This document shows positions 33,258 through 42,800 of a DNA stretch of 60,406 nt, in pieces. Numbering within the stretch: the first letter of the stretch is position 1; each line of letters starts with the position of its first letter. A model generated the notes under the pieces. It was given only the letters and a program-made list of their open reading frames with translations. It made no database searches and was not told the DNA's origin. Both the position numbers and the translations under genes were made by a program. Location: contig CALEJD010000087.1 of assembly GCA_937898195.1 (NCBI GenBank), positions 1-60,406 of the forward strand, read 5' to 3'. This stretch comes from an uncultured Clostridia bacterium (lineage in GTDB: Bacteria > Bacillota > Clostridia > Oscillospirales > Acutalibacteraceae).

Positions 33258-34524
33258 AATCAGAGAGATTAAAAATGAACTTTTAAATGACAGTTATTTT
33301 GAAATCGACCATAAATCAGGCTTTAAAATCTTTGTTTATCCAAAAGAGAATTATTCGTCTGCTTATGCAGTTTTCGGTACAAAATACGGCTCAATTGATA
33401 CTTGTTTTCGTGTTGAAGGCAATGAAGAATTCACAACAGTACCAGAGGGTATTGCTCACTTTTTAGAGCATAAGCTTTTTGAAAGTGAAGAGCTTGACGC
33501 TTTTGCTCGATATGCCAAAACAGGTGCATCTGCTAACGCTTATACAAGCTTTGACAAGACTTGCTATTTGTTCCAATGCAGTGGCAATTTTGAGAAATCA
33601 CTTGAAATATTATTAGATTTTGTAAGCAACCCATATTTCACCGAGCAAACAGTTCAAAAAGAACAGGGCATAATCGGTCAAGAAATCAAAATGTATCAGG
33701 ATGAGCCCGGTTGGGAATCTCTTTTCGCACTTCTTCGTGCTATGTATCACAATCATCCTGTGCGAATTGATATTGCTGGCACAGTTGAGTCAATCAGTCA
33801 TATTACCGCTGAGCTTCTCTATGAATGTTACGAAACATTCTATAACCCTGCAAATATGGCTCTTGCAGTTGTGGGTAATGTGACAGTGGAGCAAGTGTTA
33901 GAAATTGCTGACAGAATGCTAAAACCAAAGGAAAGCCGAAAGATTGAAAGAAAATTCCAGATTGAGCCAGAAACAGTTGTGGAAGACACAATAGTTAGAA
34001 ATCTTACAGTTTCAATGCCGATTTTCGCAATAGGATATAAAGAGAAAGTTACTACACCTTGTCGCACACTTAAAGAAACTCTTGAAAGTAATATTTTGCT
34101 TGATATTATCGGTGGCAAAACATCACAGCTCTATGAAGAAATGCTCACAGACGGGCTTATCAACACCACATTTGATATTGAATATTTTGAAGGCTTCGGT
34201 TATTCTGCTCACATTTTCAACGGTGAAAGCACAGAACCAGAAAAGGTACGTGAAAGAATAAATAATGAAATTGAAAAAATGAAGAAACAGGGTGTTGATA
34301 AAGAAACTTTTGACAGAATCAAGAAAAAGCATTATGGTGGATTCATTATGAATTTCAATGATATTGATTCACTTGCAAATGCGCTAATTGGTGGCTATTT
34401 CAACGGCGACGGTCTCTATGACCAGTTAGAAGTCCTTGAAAGTATAACACTCGAAGATATTAACAACAGATTAAACGCTATTAACATTGAAAACTCTTCA
34501 ATGTCAATTATAAAGCAAAGCTGA
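33250..34524 (+). CDS. M16-family zinc peptidase YfmH
   Basis: 424 residues. The inverted zinc motif HFLEH is present (GIAHFLEHKLFE, about residues 68-79) with the downstream Glu in EQGIIGQEIKMYQDEP, so this is the catalytic partner of the preceding protein. ATG 33250 sits within the end of yfmF with GGGGGAGG at 8 bp. The operon continues into lgt and folD. Confidence 0.92.
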   Translation: MNKIREIKNELLNDSYFEIDHKSGFKIFVYPKENYSSAYAVFGTKYGSIDTCFRVEGNEEFTTVPEGIAHFLEHKLFESEELDAFARYAKTGASANAYTSFDKTCYLFQCSGNFEKSLEILLDFVSNPYFTEQTVQKEQGIIGQEIKMYQDEPGWESLFALLRAMYHNHPVRIDIAGTVESISHITAELLYECYETFYNPANMALAVVGNVTVEQVLEIADRMLKPKESRKIERKFQIEPETVVEDTIVRNLTVSMPIFAIGYKEKVTTPCRTLKETLESNILLDIIGGKTSQLYEEMLTDGLINTTFDIEYFEGFGYSAHIFNGESTEPEKVRERINNEIEKMKKQGVDKETFDRIKKKHYGGFIMNFNDIDSLANALIGGYFNGDGLYDQLEVLESITLEDINNRLNAINIENSSMSIIKQS

Positions 34525-34538
34525 AAGGGGAGTATTTT

Positions 34539-35468
34539 ATGAAATGGTTTACAGATTATACTCTTGTTGAGTTCCCAAAATTGGGTTGGGATTTTAATGT
34601 TTATGAAAATTTAGTTGAATTCACTCTTCCCGGTTGGAATATTGACATTACAATCAAATTCTATGGTGTCATAATCGCATTTGGTTTCACTCTCGCCGTG
34701 CTTTTTGGTGGAAGAATGGCTTATACTTGGAAAATGAGCATTGATAAGATGCTTGATGTGCTCATTTATGGCACATTCGGTGGAATTATCGGTGCAAGAC
34801 TTTATTATGTAGCTTTCGAGTGGGATAGCTATAAAGACGATTTGTTGTCCGTTTTCAAAATATGGGAGGGTGGACTTGCCATCTATGGCGGTATCATCGG
34901 CGCATTTATCGCAGCATATTTTGTGTGTAAAAAAATCGACCTTAATTTCTATAAATTGCTCGACCTTGCAGGTATGAGCTTGCTTATAGGACAAGGTATC
35001 GGCAGATGGGGTAATTTCACTAACCAAGAAGCATTCGGTATTAACACTGATTCAATTTTTGGAATGACAAGTGAGAAGATTTCAGATTACATATCTTCTC
35101 ATTATTCTTCACTCACAGCAAACGGAATCTCAATGGATTCTGACTTGCCCGTGCACCCAACATTCCTTTATGAGTCAATCTGGTGTCTTTTCGGTTTTGT
35201 AGTGCTTTATATCGTCTGCAAAAAGTTTAGAAAATTTGACGGACAATTAATTCTCGGCTATGGCATTATCTATGGTATTGAACGCTTCTTTGTTGAAGGT
35301 CTCCGCACAGATAGTCTCTATATCGGTGACACAGGTCTTCGTGTTTCTCAGGTGCTCTCACTTGCAATTGTGGTATTCTGTGCAGCACTCACAATAGTTC
35401 GCCTTGTGCAAATCAACAAAGGCAATGTGGATAAGGTTAAAGAGTATAAGGAGAAGAATAATGTATAA
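34539..35468 (+). CDS. lgt: prolipoprotein diacylglyceryl transferase
   Basis: 309 residues, integral membrane enzyme. It transfers diacylglycerol from phosphatidylglycerol to the lipobox Cys of prelipoproteins. About seven spans; signature GQGIGRWGNFTNQEAFG and HPTFLYESIWCL are present, plus YGGIIGA earlier. It serves the lipoproteins in this window (3255, 24949). Its stop overlaps the folD start by 8 bp. Confidence 0.96.
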   Translation: MKWFTDYTLVEFPKLGWDFNVYENLVEFTLPGWNIDITIKFYGVIIAFGFTLAVLFGGRMAYTWKMSIDKMLDVLIYGTFGGIIGARLYYVAFEWDSYKDDLLSVFKIWEGGLAIYGGIIGAFIAAYFVCKKIDLNFYKLLDLAGMSLLIGQGIGRWGNFTNQEAFGINTDSIFGMTSEKISDYISSHYSSLTANGISMDSDLPVHPTFLYESIWCLFGFVVLYIVCKKFRKFDGQLILGYGIIYGIERFFVEGLRTDSLYIGDTGLRVSQVLSLAIVVFCAALTIVRLVQINKGNVDKVKEYKEKNNV

Positions 35469-36309
35469 AATTATTGACGGCAAAGAAGTTTCTGCATCTG
35501 TCAGAAATGAAATCAAAGCAGAAGTTGAAAAACTCAAAGAACAAGGAAAAAAAACAGGCCTTGCAGTGGTAATTGTTGGCAATAATCCTGCTTCTCGTGT
35601 CTATGTAAATAACAAGAAAAAGGGCTGCGAAGAAGTGGGAATGGAGTCTTTTGAATATGCACTTCCCGAAGAAACAACCACAGAAGAATTACTTGAATTA
35701 GTTGAAAAACTCAACAATGACGATGCGGTTGACGGAATTCTCTGTCAGCTGCCATTACCAAAGCAGATTGACGAAAAGAAAGTGCTTAATGCAATTGTGC
35801 CACACAAGGATGTTGATGCATTCCACCCTGTAAACACAGGTCATATTATGATTGGTGACCACTCATTTTTGCCTTGCACACCTGCAGGAATTATGGAAAT
35901 GCTGAAATTCTATGATATTTCTGTTGAGGGCAAAGAATGTGTGGTTATCGGCAGAAGTAATATTGTTGGCAAGCCTATGGCAATGCTACTGCTCGGCAAA
36001 AACGGTACTGTTACAATCTGTCATTCAAGAACAAAAGATTTAGCAGAAGTAACTCGTCGTGCTGATATTCTTGTTGCCGCAGTGGGTATAGCATATTTCG
36101 TAAAAGAAGATATGGTAAAAGACGGCGCAGTTGTAATTGATGTTGGTATGAACAGAAACGCAGAAGGTAAGCTCTGCGGTGATGTTGATTTTGAAGTAGT
36201 AAAAGATAAATGCTCATTTATCACACCGGTACCCGGTGGCGTAGGACCAATGACAATAACAATGCTTCTTAAAAACACACTCACCGCATCTAAGGAACAT
36301 AAAAAATAG
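35461..36309 (+). CDS. folD: methylenetetrahydrofolate dehydrogenase/cyclohydrolase
   Basis: 282 residues, bifunctional cytosolic enzyme of one-carbon metabolism. Motifs: YVNNKKKGCEEVGM with the catalytic Lys, GILCQLPLPKQID, and the nucleotide-binding VIGRSNIVGKPMA. The C-terminal PVPGGVGPMTITMLL is diagnostic. ATG 35461 has AAGGAG at 8 bp; the frame upstream overlaps lgt only. Confidence 0.97.
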   Translation: MYKIIDGKEVSASVRNEIKAEVEKLKEQGKKTGLAVVIVGNNPASRVYVNNKKKGCEEVGMESFEYALPEETTTEELLELVEKLNNDDAVDGILCQLPLPKQIDEKKVLNAIVPHKDVDAFHPVNTGHIMIGDHSFLPCTPAGIMEMLKFYDISVEGKECVVIGRSNIVGKPMAMLLLGKNGTVTICHSRTKDLAEVTRRADILVAAVGIAYFVKEDMVKDGAVVIDVGMNRNAEGKLCGDVDFEVVKDKCSFITPVPGGVGPMTITMLLKNTLTASKEHKK

Positions 36310-36312
36310 TTT

Positions 36313-36394
36313 CTTTTTCCGCAATACTGCGTGGCTTTCGGCTCGCGGTATACCTGATACAGCTTCGCCTCTGCCACATTGTCTTGCGAAAAAA
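36313..36394. repeat. foldback element with GTATACCTGATAC core
   Basis: The outer arms TTTTTCCGCAATACTGCG...GGC and GCCACATTGTCTTGCGAAAA are imperfect inverted copies of each other. The centre CTCGCGGTATACCTGATACA followed by GCTTCGCC is shared with the element at 53434-53489, also just behind a stop codon. Confidence 0.6.
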
Positions 36395-36445
36395 TAATTC
36401 TATTTTTAGAATTTACATATAAGTTTATGTAATTAAATAAACTAT

Positions 36446-36478
36446 TGTAGGGGACGATGCCCACATCGTCCCGTTTTT
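36446..36478 (+). repeat. REP-like palindrome / terminator
   Basis: TGTAGGGGACGATG-CCC-ACATCGTCCCG followed by TTTTT. Same family as the other TGTAGGGG elements; lies 20 bp before copA. Confidence 0.7.
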
Positions 36479-36499
36479 AAATGAAATGAAGGTGAGAAA

Positions 36500-38965
36500 A
36501 TGACACAATTTAATATTACAGGTATGAGTTGTGCTGCCTGTGTTGCACGAGTTGAAAAAGCCGTAAATTCTGTTGATGGTGTAAGCTCTTGCAGTGTCAG
36601 TTTGCTCACCAATTCAATGGGTGTTGAGGGCTCTGCTGATGCAAATGCAATCATAAAAGCCGTTGAAAACGCGGGCTATGGTGCAAGCCTTAAAGACGAA
36701 AAAGCACCGTCACAAGATGATGCGTTAAAAGACACAGAAACACCCAAACTAAAAAAACGACTCATAACATCATTGGGATTTTTAATAGTCTTAATGTATA
36801 TCTCAATGGGGCATATAATGTGGGGTTGGTATCTGCCGATTTCTAACCCAATTATTATTGGAATAATCGAATTTGCGTTGACGGTTATAATAATGATAAT
36901 CAACCGTAATTTCTTTATAAACGGTTTTAAAGGTCTTTTGCACAAGTCACCTAATATGGATACTCTTGTGGCACTTGGCTCAGGGGCAAGCTTTGTATAT
37001 AGCACTTATTTGCTTGTAAAAATGTTTACTGTCAGCGGTGAAATGGCGCATCATTATTTGCATGAATTCTATTTTGAATCTGCTGCTATGATTTTAACGC
37101 TCATTACAGTTGGCAAAATGCTTGAAGCAAGGTCAAAGGGTAAGACCACAAATGCGCTTAAATCCCTTATGAATTTAGCACCAAAAACTGCAACAATTTT
37201 GGTTGACGGTGTTGAAAAAGTAATTCCTATTGAGAATGTGCAAAAAGGTGACATTTTCATTGTCCGTCCCGGTGAACAGATTTCAGTTGACGGTGTAATC
37301 ATTGACGGACACACCGCAGTTGACGAATCTGCTTTAACAGGTGAGAGTATTCCCGTTGATAAAAATAAAGGTGACAGAGTTTCAGGTGGCACAATAAATC
37401 AGTCAGGATTTATCAAGTGCCAAGCAACAAGAGTTGGTGAAGACACAACCCTTTCACAAATTATCAAAATGGTGAGTGATGCGGCGGCTACAAAAGCACC
37501 AATTGCAAAAATTGCAGATAAAGTTTCAGGTGTGTTTGTGCCTGTTGTAATTACAATTGCAATCATCACAACTATCATTTGGTTGCTTGTCGGTCAAAGC
37601 GTAGGCTTTGCTTTAGCTCGTGGCATTTCGGTGCTTGTAATCAGTTGCCCTTGTGCATTGGGACTTGCAACCCCAGTTGCCATTATGGTGGGTAACGGTG
37701 TCGGCGCTAAAAATGGTATCCTTTTTAAAACTGCCGTGTCGTTAGAAGAAACTGGAAGAATCAGCACAATAGTCCTTGATAAAACGGGTACAATCACAAA
37801 AGGTCAACCGAAAGTTACTGATATAATTCCAATAAATATAAGTGAAAATGAACTTTTGAAATTTGCTTATTCCCTTGAAAAAATGAGTGAGCATCCACTT
37901 GCTAAAGCCATTGTTGAAAAGGCTAATGAAGCAGAGATTTCACCAATAGAAATTACCGATTTCAAGGCACTTTCGGGTAATGGTGTCAGCGGAAAACTAG
38001 ACGATAAAACCATTTTAGGTGGTAGCCTTAAATTTATAAATGAGCAGATTTCTGTATCAGAAAACACTATAAACTTATGCGAAACCCTTGCAGAGAATGG
38101 CAAAACACCGTTACTTTTCAGTATTGAAAATGAACTTTTGGGAATAATAGCAGTAGCTGATGTGGTTAAAGACGATAGCCCGAAAGCCATCAAAGAATTG
38201 CAGAATATGGGTATTAAAGTTATTATGCTCACAGGGGATAATGAGAAAACCGCGAATGCAATCGGCAAAACGGTGGGCGTTGATGAAGTTATCGCGGGGG
38301 TCTTGCCTGACGGCAAAGAAAAGGTTATCCGCACTCTTAAAGATAAGGCTAAGGTTATGATGGTTGGTGACGGCATCAATGACGCGCCCGCATTAACCCG
38401 TGCAGATATTGGTGTTGCCATCGGAGCAGGCACAGACATTGCCATTGATTCAGCAGACATTGTGCTTATGAATAGCAAGCTCTCTGATGTGGCATCTGCA
38501 ATCAGACTCAGCCGTGCAACCCTTAAAAATATCCACGAAAACTTGTTCTGGGCATTTTTCTATAATGCATTGGGAATCCCACTTGCAGCAGGTTTATTTA
38601 TAAATGTTTTCGGTTGGGAGTTAAGCCCCATGTTTGGCGCAGCAGCTATGAGTTTGTCGTCATTCTGCGTTGTGTCAAATGCTTTAAGGCTTAATTTCAA
38701 AGATATTCACAATAGTAAAAAAGATAAGAAAATCAAGTTTAAACATAAGGAGAAAAAAGTTATGCAGATTACAATGAAAATTGAAGGTATGATGTGCCCA
38801 CACTGTGAGGCTCACGTTAAAAAAGCACTTGAAGGTGTAGCAGAAGTAAGAGAAGCAATCGTAAACCATAAAGACGGCACAGCAATCGTAACTCTCGACG
38901 CAGACGCAGCACCAGTAACTCTCAAAAAAGCAGTTGAAGAGCAAGGGTATAAAGTAATAGATTAA
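36500..38965 (+). CDS. copA: copper-exporting P1B-ATPase with fused C-terminal HMA domain
   Basis: 821 residues. An N-terminal HMA domain with GMSCAAC (Cys11, Cys14), eight membrane spans, and the metal-transport motif CPC (about 382-384) come in order. TGES, phosphorylation site DKTGT (about 427), SEHPLA and GDGINDAPAL follow. After the last span and a Lys-rich linker, a second complete HMA domain starts at Met755 (MQITMKIEGMMCPHCEAH). That arrangement is unusual: in most CopA proteins all HMA domains are N-terminal and the chaperone CopZ is a separate gene. AAGGTGAG precedes ATG 36500. No csoR or copY regulator is adjacent. Confidence 0.94.
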   Translation: MTQFNITGMSCAACVARVEKAVNSVDGVSSCSVSLLTNSMGVEGSADANAIIKAVENAGYGASLKDEKAPSQDDALKDTETPKLKKRLITSLGFLIVLMYISMGHIMWGWYLPISNPIIIGIIEFALTVIIMIINRNFFINGFKGLLHKSPNMDTLVALGSGASFVYSTYLLVKMFTVSGEMAHHYLHEFYFESAAMILTLITVGKMLEARSKGKTTNALKSLMNLAPKTATILVDGVEKVIPIENVQKGDIFIVRPGEQISVDGVIIDGHTAVDESALTGESIPVDKNKGDRVSGGTINQSGFIKCQATRVGEDTTLSQIIKMVSDAAATKAPIAKIADKVSGVFVPVVITIAIITTIIWLLVGQSVGFALARGISVLVISCPCALGLATPVAIMVGNGVGAKNGILFKTAVSLEETGRISTIVLDKTGTITKGQPKVTDIIPINISENELLKFAYSLEKMSEHPLAKAIVEKANEAEISPIEITDFKALSGNGVSGKLDDKTILGGSLKFINEQISVSENTINLCETLAENGKTPLLFSIENELLGIIAVADVVKDDSPKAIKELQNMGIKVIMLTGDNEKTANAIGKTVGVDEVIAGVLPDGKEKVIRTLKDKAKVMMVGDGINDAPALTRADIGVAIGAGTDIAIDSADIVLMNSKLSDVASAIRLSRATLKNIHENLFWAFFYNALGIPLAAGLFINVFGWELSPMFGAAAMSLSSFCVVSNALRLNFKDIHNSKKDKKIKFKHKEKKVMQITMKIEGMMCPHCEAHVKKALEGVAEVREAIVNHKDGTAIVTLDADAAPVTLKKAVEEQGYKVID
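38747..38965 (+). other. possible internal start: free CopZ-like chaperone from copA
   Basis: Inside copA, AAGGAG (38747-38752) lies 9 bp upstream of an in-frame ATG at 38762. Initiation there would make a 67-residue single HMA protein with the metal site GMMCPHC, i.e. a CopZ-type chaperone. The Lys-rich linker just upstream contains the ribosome site. This could be dual translation from one gene or the trace of a former separate copZ. Confidence 0.45.
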
Positions 38966-38984
38966 TTCAAATTCAAGTTGGTTT

Positions 38985-39014
38985 TGCAGGGGACGTCGAC
39001 TCGGCGTCCTTTTT
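38985..39014 (+). repeat. REP-like palindrome acting as copA terminator
   Basis: TGCAGGGGACG-TCGACTCGG-CGTCC followed by TTTTTC. The 19-base core equals that behind the GH43 gene at 1191-1209. Confidence 0.7.
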
Positions 39015-39115
39015 CTTTCGCAACAAATCATTGCTTGACAAAAAAGCTTATTTGTGCAATTATAAAAATGTAATAAGGTATTAACTATTACATAATTTTA
39101 AGATAAGAGGTGACT

Positions 39116-39616
39116 ATGACTAAAAAAGAATACTTAAAAAGTTTTGTTGCAAATGGCTTTTTGGGATTTGGTAGTTGGTTTATTTTTAATTTGCTGTCTT
39201 TAGGCATATATTTTTTTAACGAACTAATTATAAATATATTGGATTATGAAACAATTAACTCATTACTTTTCATATTTTTAATTTTTTACTTTATAGTTTA
39301 TATTGGGACACTCTTACAATCTTTCCATTTGGGCTTTGCCTTTGTAAATAAAACAGGAAATTCAATATTAGATTTCGTTTCATTATTTTCAATATGACTT
39401 TTAACAATAATTCTATATGTATGGCTGATAGATTATCATAACTCTATTATCTTCACAAATTTTTCTCTTGCTACACTTGACAAATTACTTGTTTTTGCTG
39501 ATAATAATTATTTTTTGCTCTTTGATACTGAATGGCTTTACCTTTTGAATTTAGTTCCATTTGTTGTAACATTTATCGGTTTTCAATTTGGTAAAAGGAG
39601 AAGAAAAGATAAATAA
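39116..39616 (+). pseudogene. membrane-protein gene interrupted by an in-frame TGA
   Basis: ATG 39116 (AGAGG 5 bp upstream) opens a frame with three hydrophobic stretches that meets TGA at 39395-39397 after 93 codons. Reading on in the same frame gives another 72 codons without interruption: LLTIILYVWLIDY, then LLNLVPFVVTFIGFQFGKRR and the stop TAA at 39614-39616. The whole would be a 166-residue protein with a typical positive C-terminus. A single TGG-to-TGA change is the simplest explanation. TGA is a genuine stop elsewhere in the window (galM, yfmH), so recoding is unlikely. Very AT-rich compared with neighbours. Family not recognised. Confidence 0.7.
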
Positions 39617-39635
39617 GAAGAAATAAAAGAATAGT

Positions 39636-39666
39636 TGTAGGGGTGATTTTAAATCGCCCTTTTTCT
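39636..39666 (+). repeat. REP-like palindrome / terminator
   Basis: TGTAGGGGTGATTTTAAATCGCCC followed by TTTTTC, directly behind the broken gene. The stem has a wobble pair. Confidence 0.65.
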
Positions 39667-39695
39667 TTTACACAACAATTTTTAATTTGTCTAAC

Positions 39696-39776
39696 TCTTT
39701 TTTTTGTAGGGGCTGGCGAGTCTCATCTGTCGGTTCGGTCGGTGCTTCTGCTTCGCAGAGGTGTCCCCCAAAAAAA
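39696..39776. repeat. foldback element with TGTAGGGG start
   Basis: TTTTTTTTGTAGGGG at the left and GTGTCCCCCAAAAAAA at the right are complementary. The 45-base interior contains GTCGGTTCGGTCGG and GCTTCTGCTTCGCAGAGG mini-hairpins. It seems a longer relative of the REP family. Confidence 0.5.
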
Positions 39777-39795
39777 TTGTCAAATAAATCTACAT

Positions 39796-39822
39796 AAAAA
39801 AATCCCCACCGTTACGGTGGGA
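39796..39822 (-). terminator. terminator of the phosphoesterase gene
   Basis: On the minus strand CCCACCG-taa-CGGTGGG followed by GATTTTTTT. Confidence 0.8.
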
Positions 39823-39836
39823 AAATTAATTTAAGA

Positions 39837-42800
39837 TTATAAATCTTCTCTACGGCGTTTAACCATTGTAGCAGTTGTAATGAAATATGCAACTGTGAGT
39901 GCGCAAACAGCAACTGTTGCCAAGAGAAGCATATTTCTTGTTTCTGCTGAACCATTTGTGATGTCATCAATAATGCTATCACCTGGTTTGTCAATGACAG
40001 TACCTGATGTACCGTCGATTACTGTGCCATCTTCGAGAGTTACAACCTTTGAAATTGCAAACTGGTCAACTCTTGTTTCTTTACCGTCTTCAACGCTATA
40101 TGTGTCAAAGTAAAGGTTACCACCATCAATCTGGATGTGTGAATATGATGGAACTTCAAGGAAGAGAACTGCTTCGCCATCTGGAATAAGCTCACTAGTT
40201 TCTTCACTTGGTTTTGGCTCATAGTGTTTAGGACCAATTGTGCCGTTGATAGAATAGATTGTTCCGTCAGGCTTAATCTTTGATGTGTATTCAAGACCGT
40301 TATACTTAATTGTTGCTGTATCAGTTTCAACAATTGCATTGTCTTTCATAACATCAGTACGCATATAAACATGGTCGTGGCCTTGGAATACAAGGTCAAT
40401 GTCAAGCTCATTCATAAGTGGAAGAAGCTGTGCACGAATAGCAACAACATCGTCATCATCAAAGTGTGAGCCGTTTGAATAAATTGCCTTATGAAGAGCA
40501 ATAAATTTCCAAGGCTTCTTTGATGCACCCATATCTGCTTTAAGCCATTCAATCTGTTCAGCAGAGAGAGCATTGTCTTCGCCTAAATCATTTGTGTTAA
40601 GCACTGCAATGTGTGCAGTATTGTAATCAAATGAATAATAGATACCTGTTGTTGTATCCTGTTCTGGAAGATTTGAATAAACAAAGTTCTGAATATTTGC
40701 ATTGTCACCACGTTCTTCGTGGTTGCCTGTGCCTGCCATTAAAACAGTATCCATAAGAGAATCTGCTGCTGTGTTGAACATTCTCTTCCATTCAACGAAA
40801 TCGTTGCCGTTGTCAACCATATCACCGGTTGCGAGAAGGAAGTCAATGTCGTGATTATCAAATGCTGTCTCAAGAGCCATAGCCCAGTTGTTTTTATATT
40901 GCTTTTCTGTAACACCCTGTGGGTCAGTTACATGCAAGAAGCTGAATGTTGTTCCTTTATCAGCAGTGCTGATTACACCAATGTCACTCCACCAACCACG
41001 GTCCGCGTCACCAATACGATAGCAGTATTTCTGACCTGCTTCAAGACCTGTGATTTCAACTGTGTGACGGTTAACTGCAAACTTGTGTTTGATAATACCG
41101 ATAAAGCTCAAGTCAATAGCTGAATATTCACGGTCTGCGTCGATTTCACAGTTAGTGTCAATCTTTGCACCCTTAACTGTTGTGCCCTTTGAGAAATCAG
41201 GCTTTTCTGAGAATGGAACAATCTGAACATCTGTATCTGTGATGCTATATTTTGTAACATAGCTGATATTAACTGATGTTGCACTGTCTTCACCAAATGT
41301 TACTGCAATGTGTGATGGAAGACGAAGATTGTCTTGTGAAAGTGGAACAGCAACTTTTCCGTTGTAGTTAACTGTGCCGTCAAAGTCACCCATATAGTTA
41401 GGGTTTTCGTCGTGTGTCAAGTCTTTGAGGATTCTGTAGAATTCACCATCAATAACTTCATATTGGCTCTGTGTGAGATATTCATCAAGAACTGAATAAA
41501 CAACACCGCTGAGAGTATCGCCACCGATAACACCTGAAATAAGGATAATTGAGATAACGTCACCGATACCGAAACCAGTCCAGTCACCTGCACCAACAAA
41601 ACCAGCGATAAGGTCATAAGCACTTTGTGCCAATTCACTCATAGGACCATTGATGCCCCAAGAAATAGGGTCGATTTTAAGGTTTTTGAGAATTTCACCT
41701 TGAAGAAGGTCATCAAGAACAACTGTAAGAAGTGTGTCAAGAATTACTTCTGCATTTTTGTTGTTGTCAAAACGCTCTAAAGCGTTCATAAGGAATTTGT
41801 CATTTTTAGGGTCTTCGTTATTTGTATAGTGGTATGCAAGAACTGATGATGCAAGGTCACCAAGAGTACCTTTTTCACCTGTGCTACCAAAACCGAGAGT
41901 ATCTTTGAATGCTGTTGATGGATAATCAGAAACTTCAATTGCAAGAAGTTTGTCAAGCATTGGGTCAAGAATTGCAAGTGTCTTATCAGGGTCTGAAAGA
42001 TATCTGTTATCAACCTGATTGAAGAGTGCAACGAGCAAGAGCTTGATTGCGCCGGCTGAAATATCACCAACGATTTCACTACCAACAAGGTCACCAATCA
42101 ATGTATCAACACCAATTGCCTGTTCAACATAGTTATAAAGACCACCTGCGTCTTTAACATCTTTGCCGAAGCCATAACGAAGCTGATATTCAAGAACATT
42201 CATTACGAAATTCTTGATGTTATCGCCACCAAAGTTATAAGCCCAAGTAATATTTTTGAATGGCTTTGGCTGAGCAACACCATCGATATAAACAGGGACA
42301 AATTCGTCGATGTCGTGTGTTTCATAAGTACATTCAATGTCACCGTTTGAAGCAGTACTCATTGTAACGCTTCTGAATAAGTTAGGATAACTTAAAATTG
42401 AAGCACCTGTAATATCTGTAATTTCTTCACCGCTATCACTTACATAAGTTGCAACGTCCTGCATATGAACGTGACCTGAAACTGTATAGTGCATACCTGC
42501 GTCTGCAAGCACGTCAGCAGCTTTTTCCCAATCACGGAAAACGAAGTTATCAAAAAGGTCAACTTCTGTATCAAAGTGAGGAACTGTATTTGTATGTGTG
42601 AAACCGATGATTGTCTTGCCATCTTTTTCTGCTTGTTCACATTCTTTTAATGCCCATTCAAGAAGAGCATCAGACATATGACCTGCAGTTTCCTGTTCAT
42701 TAAGACCTGAATCGGTGTTGTCTGCAGAATAAAGCTGAGAGTCAATAGCGATAAGACGATAATCGTTAGGAAGGTCAATAGCATAAGAAAGCGAACCCTC

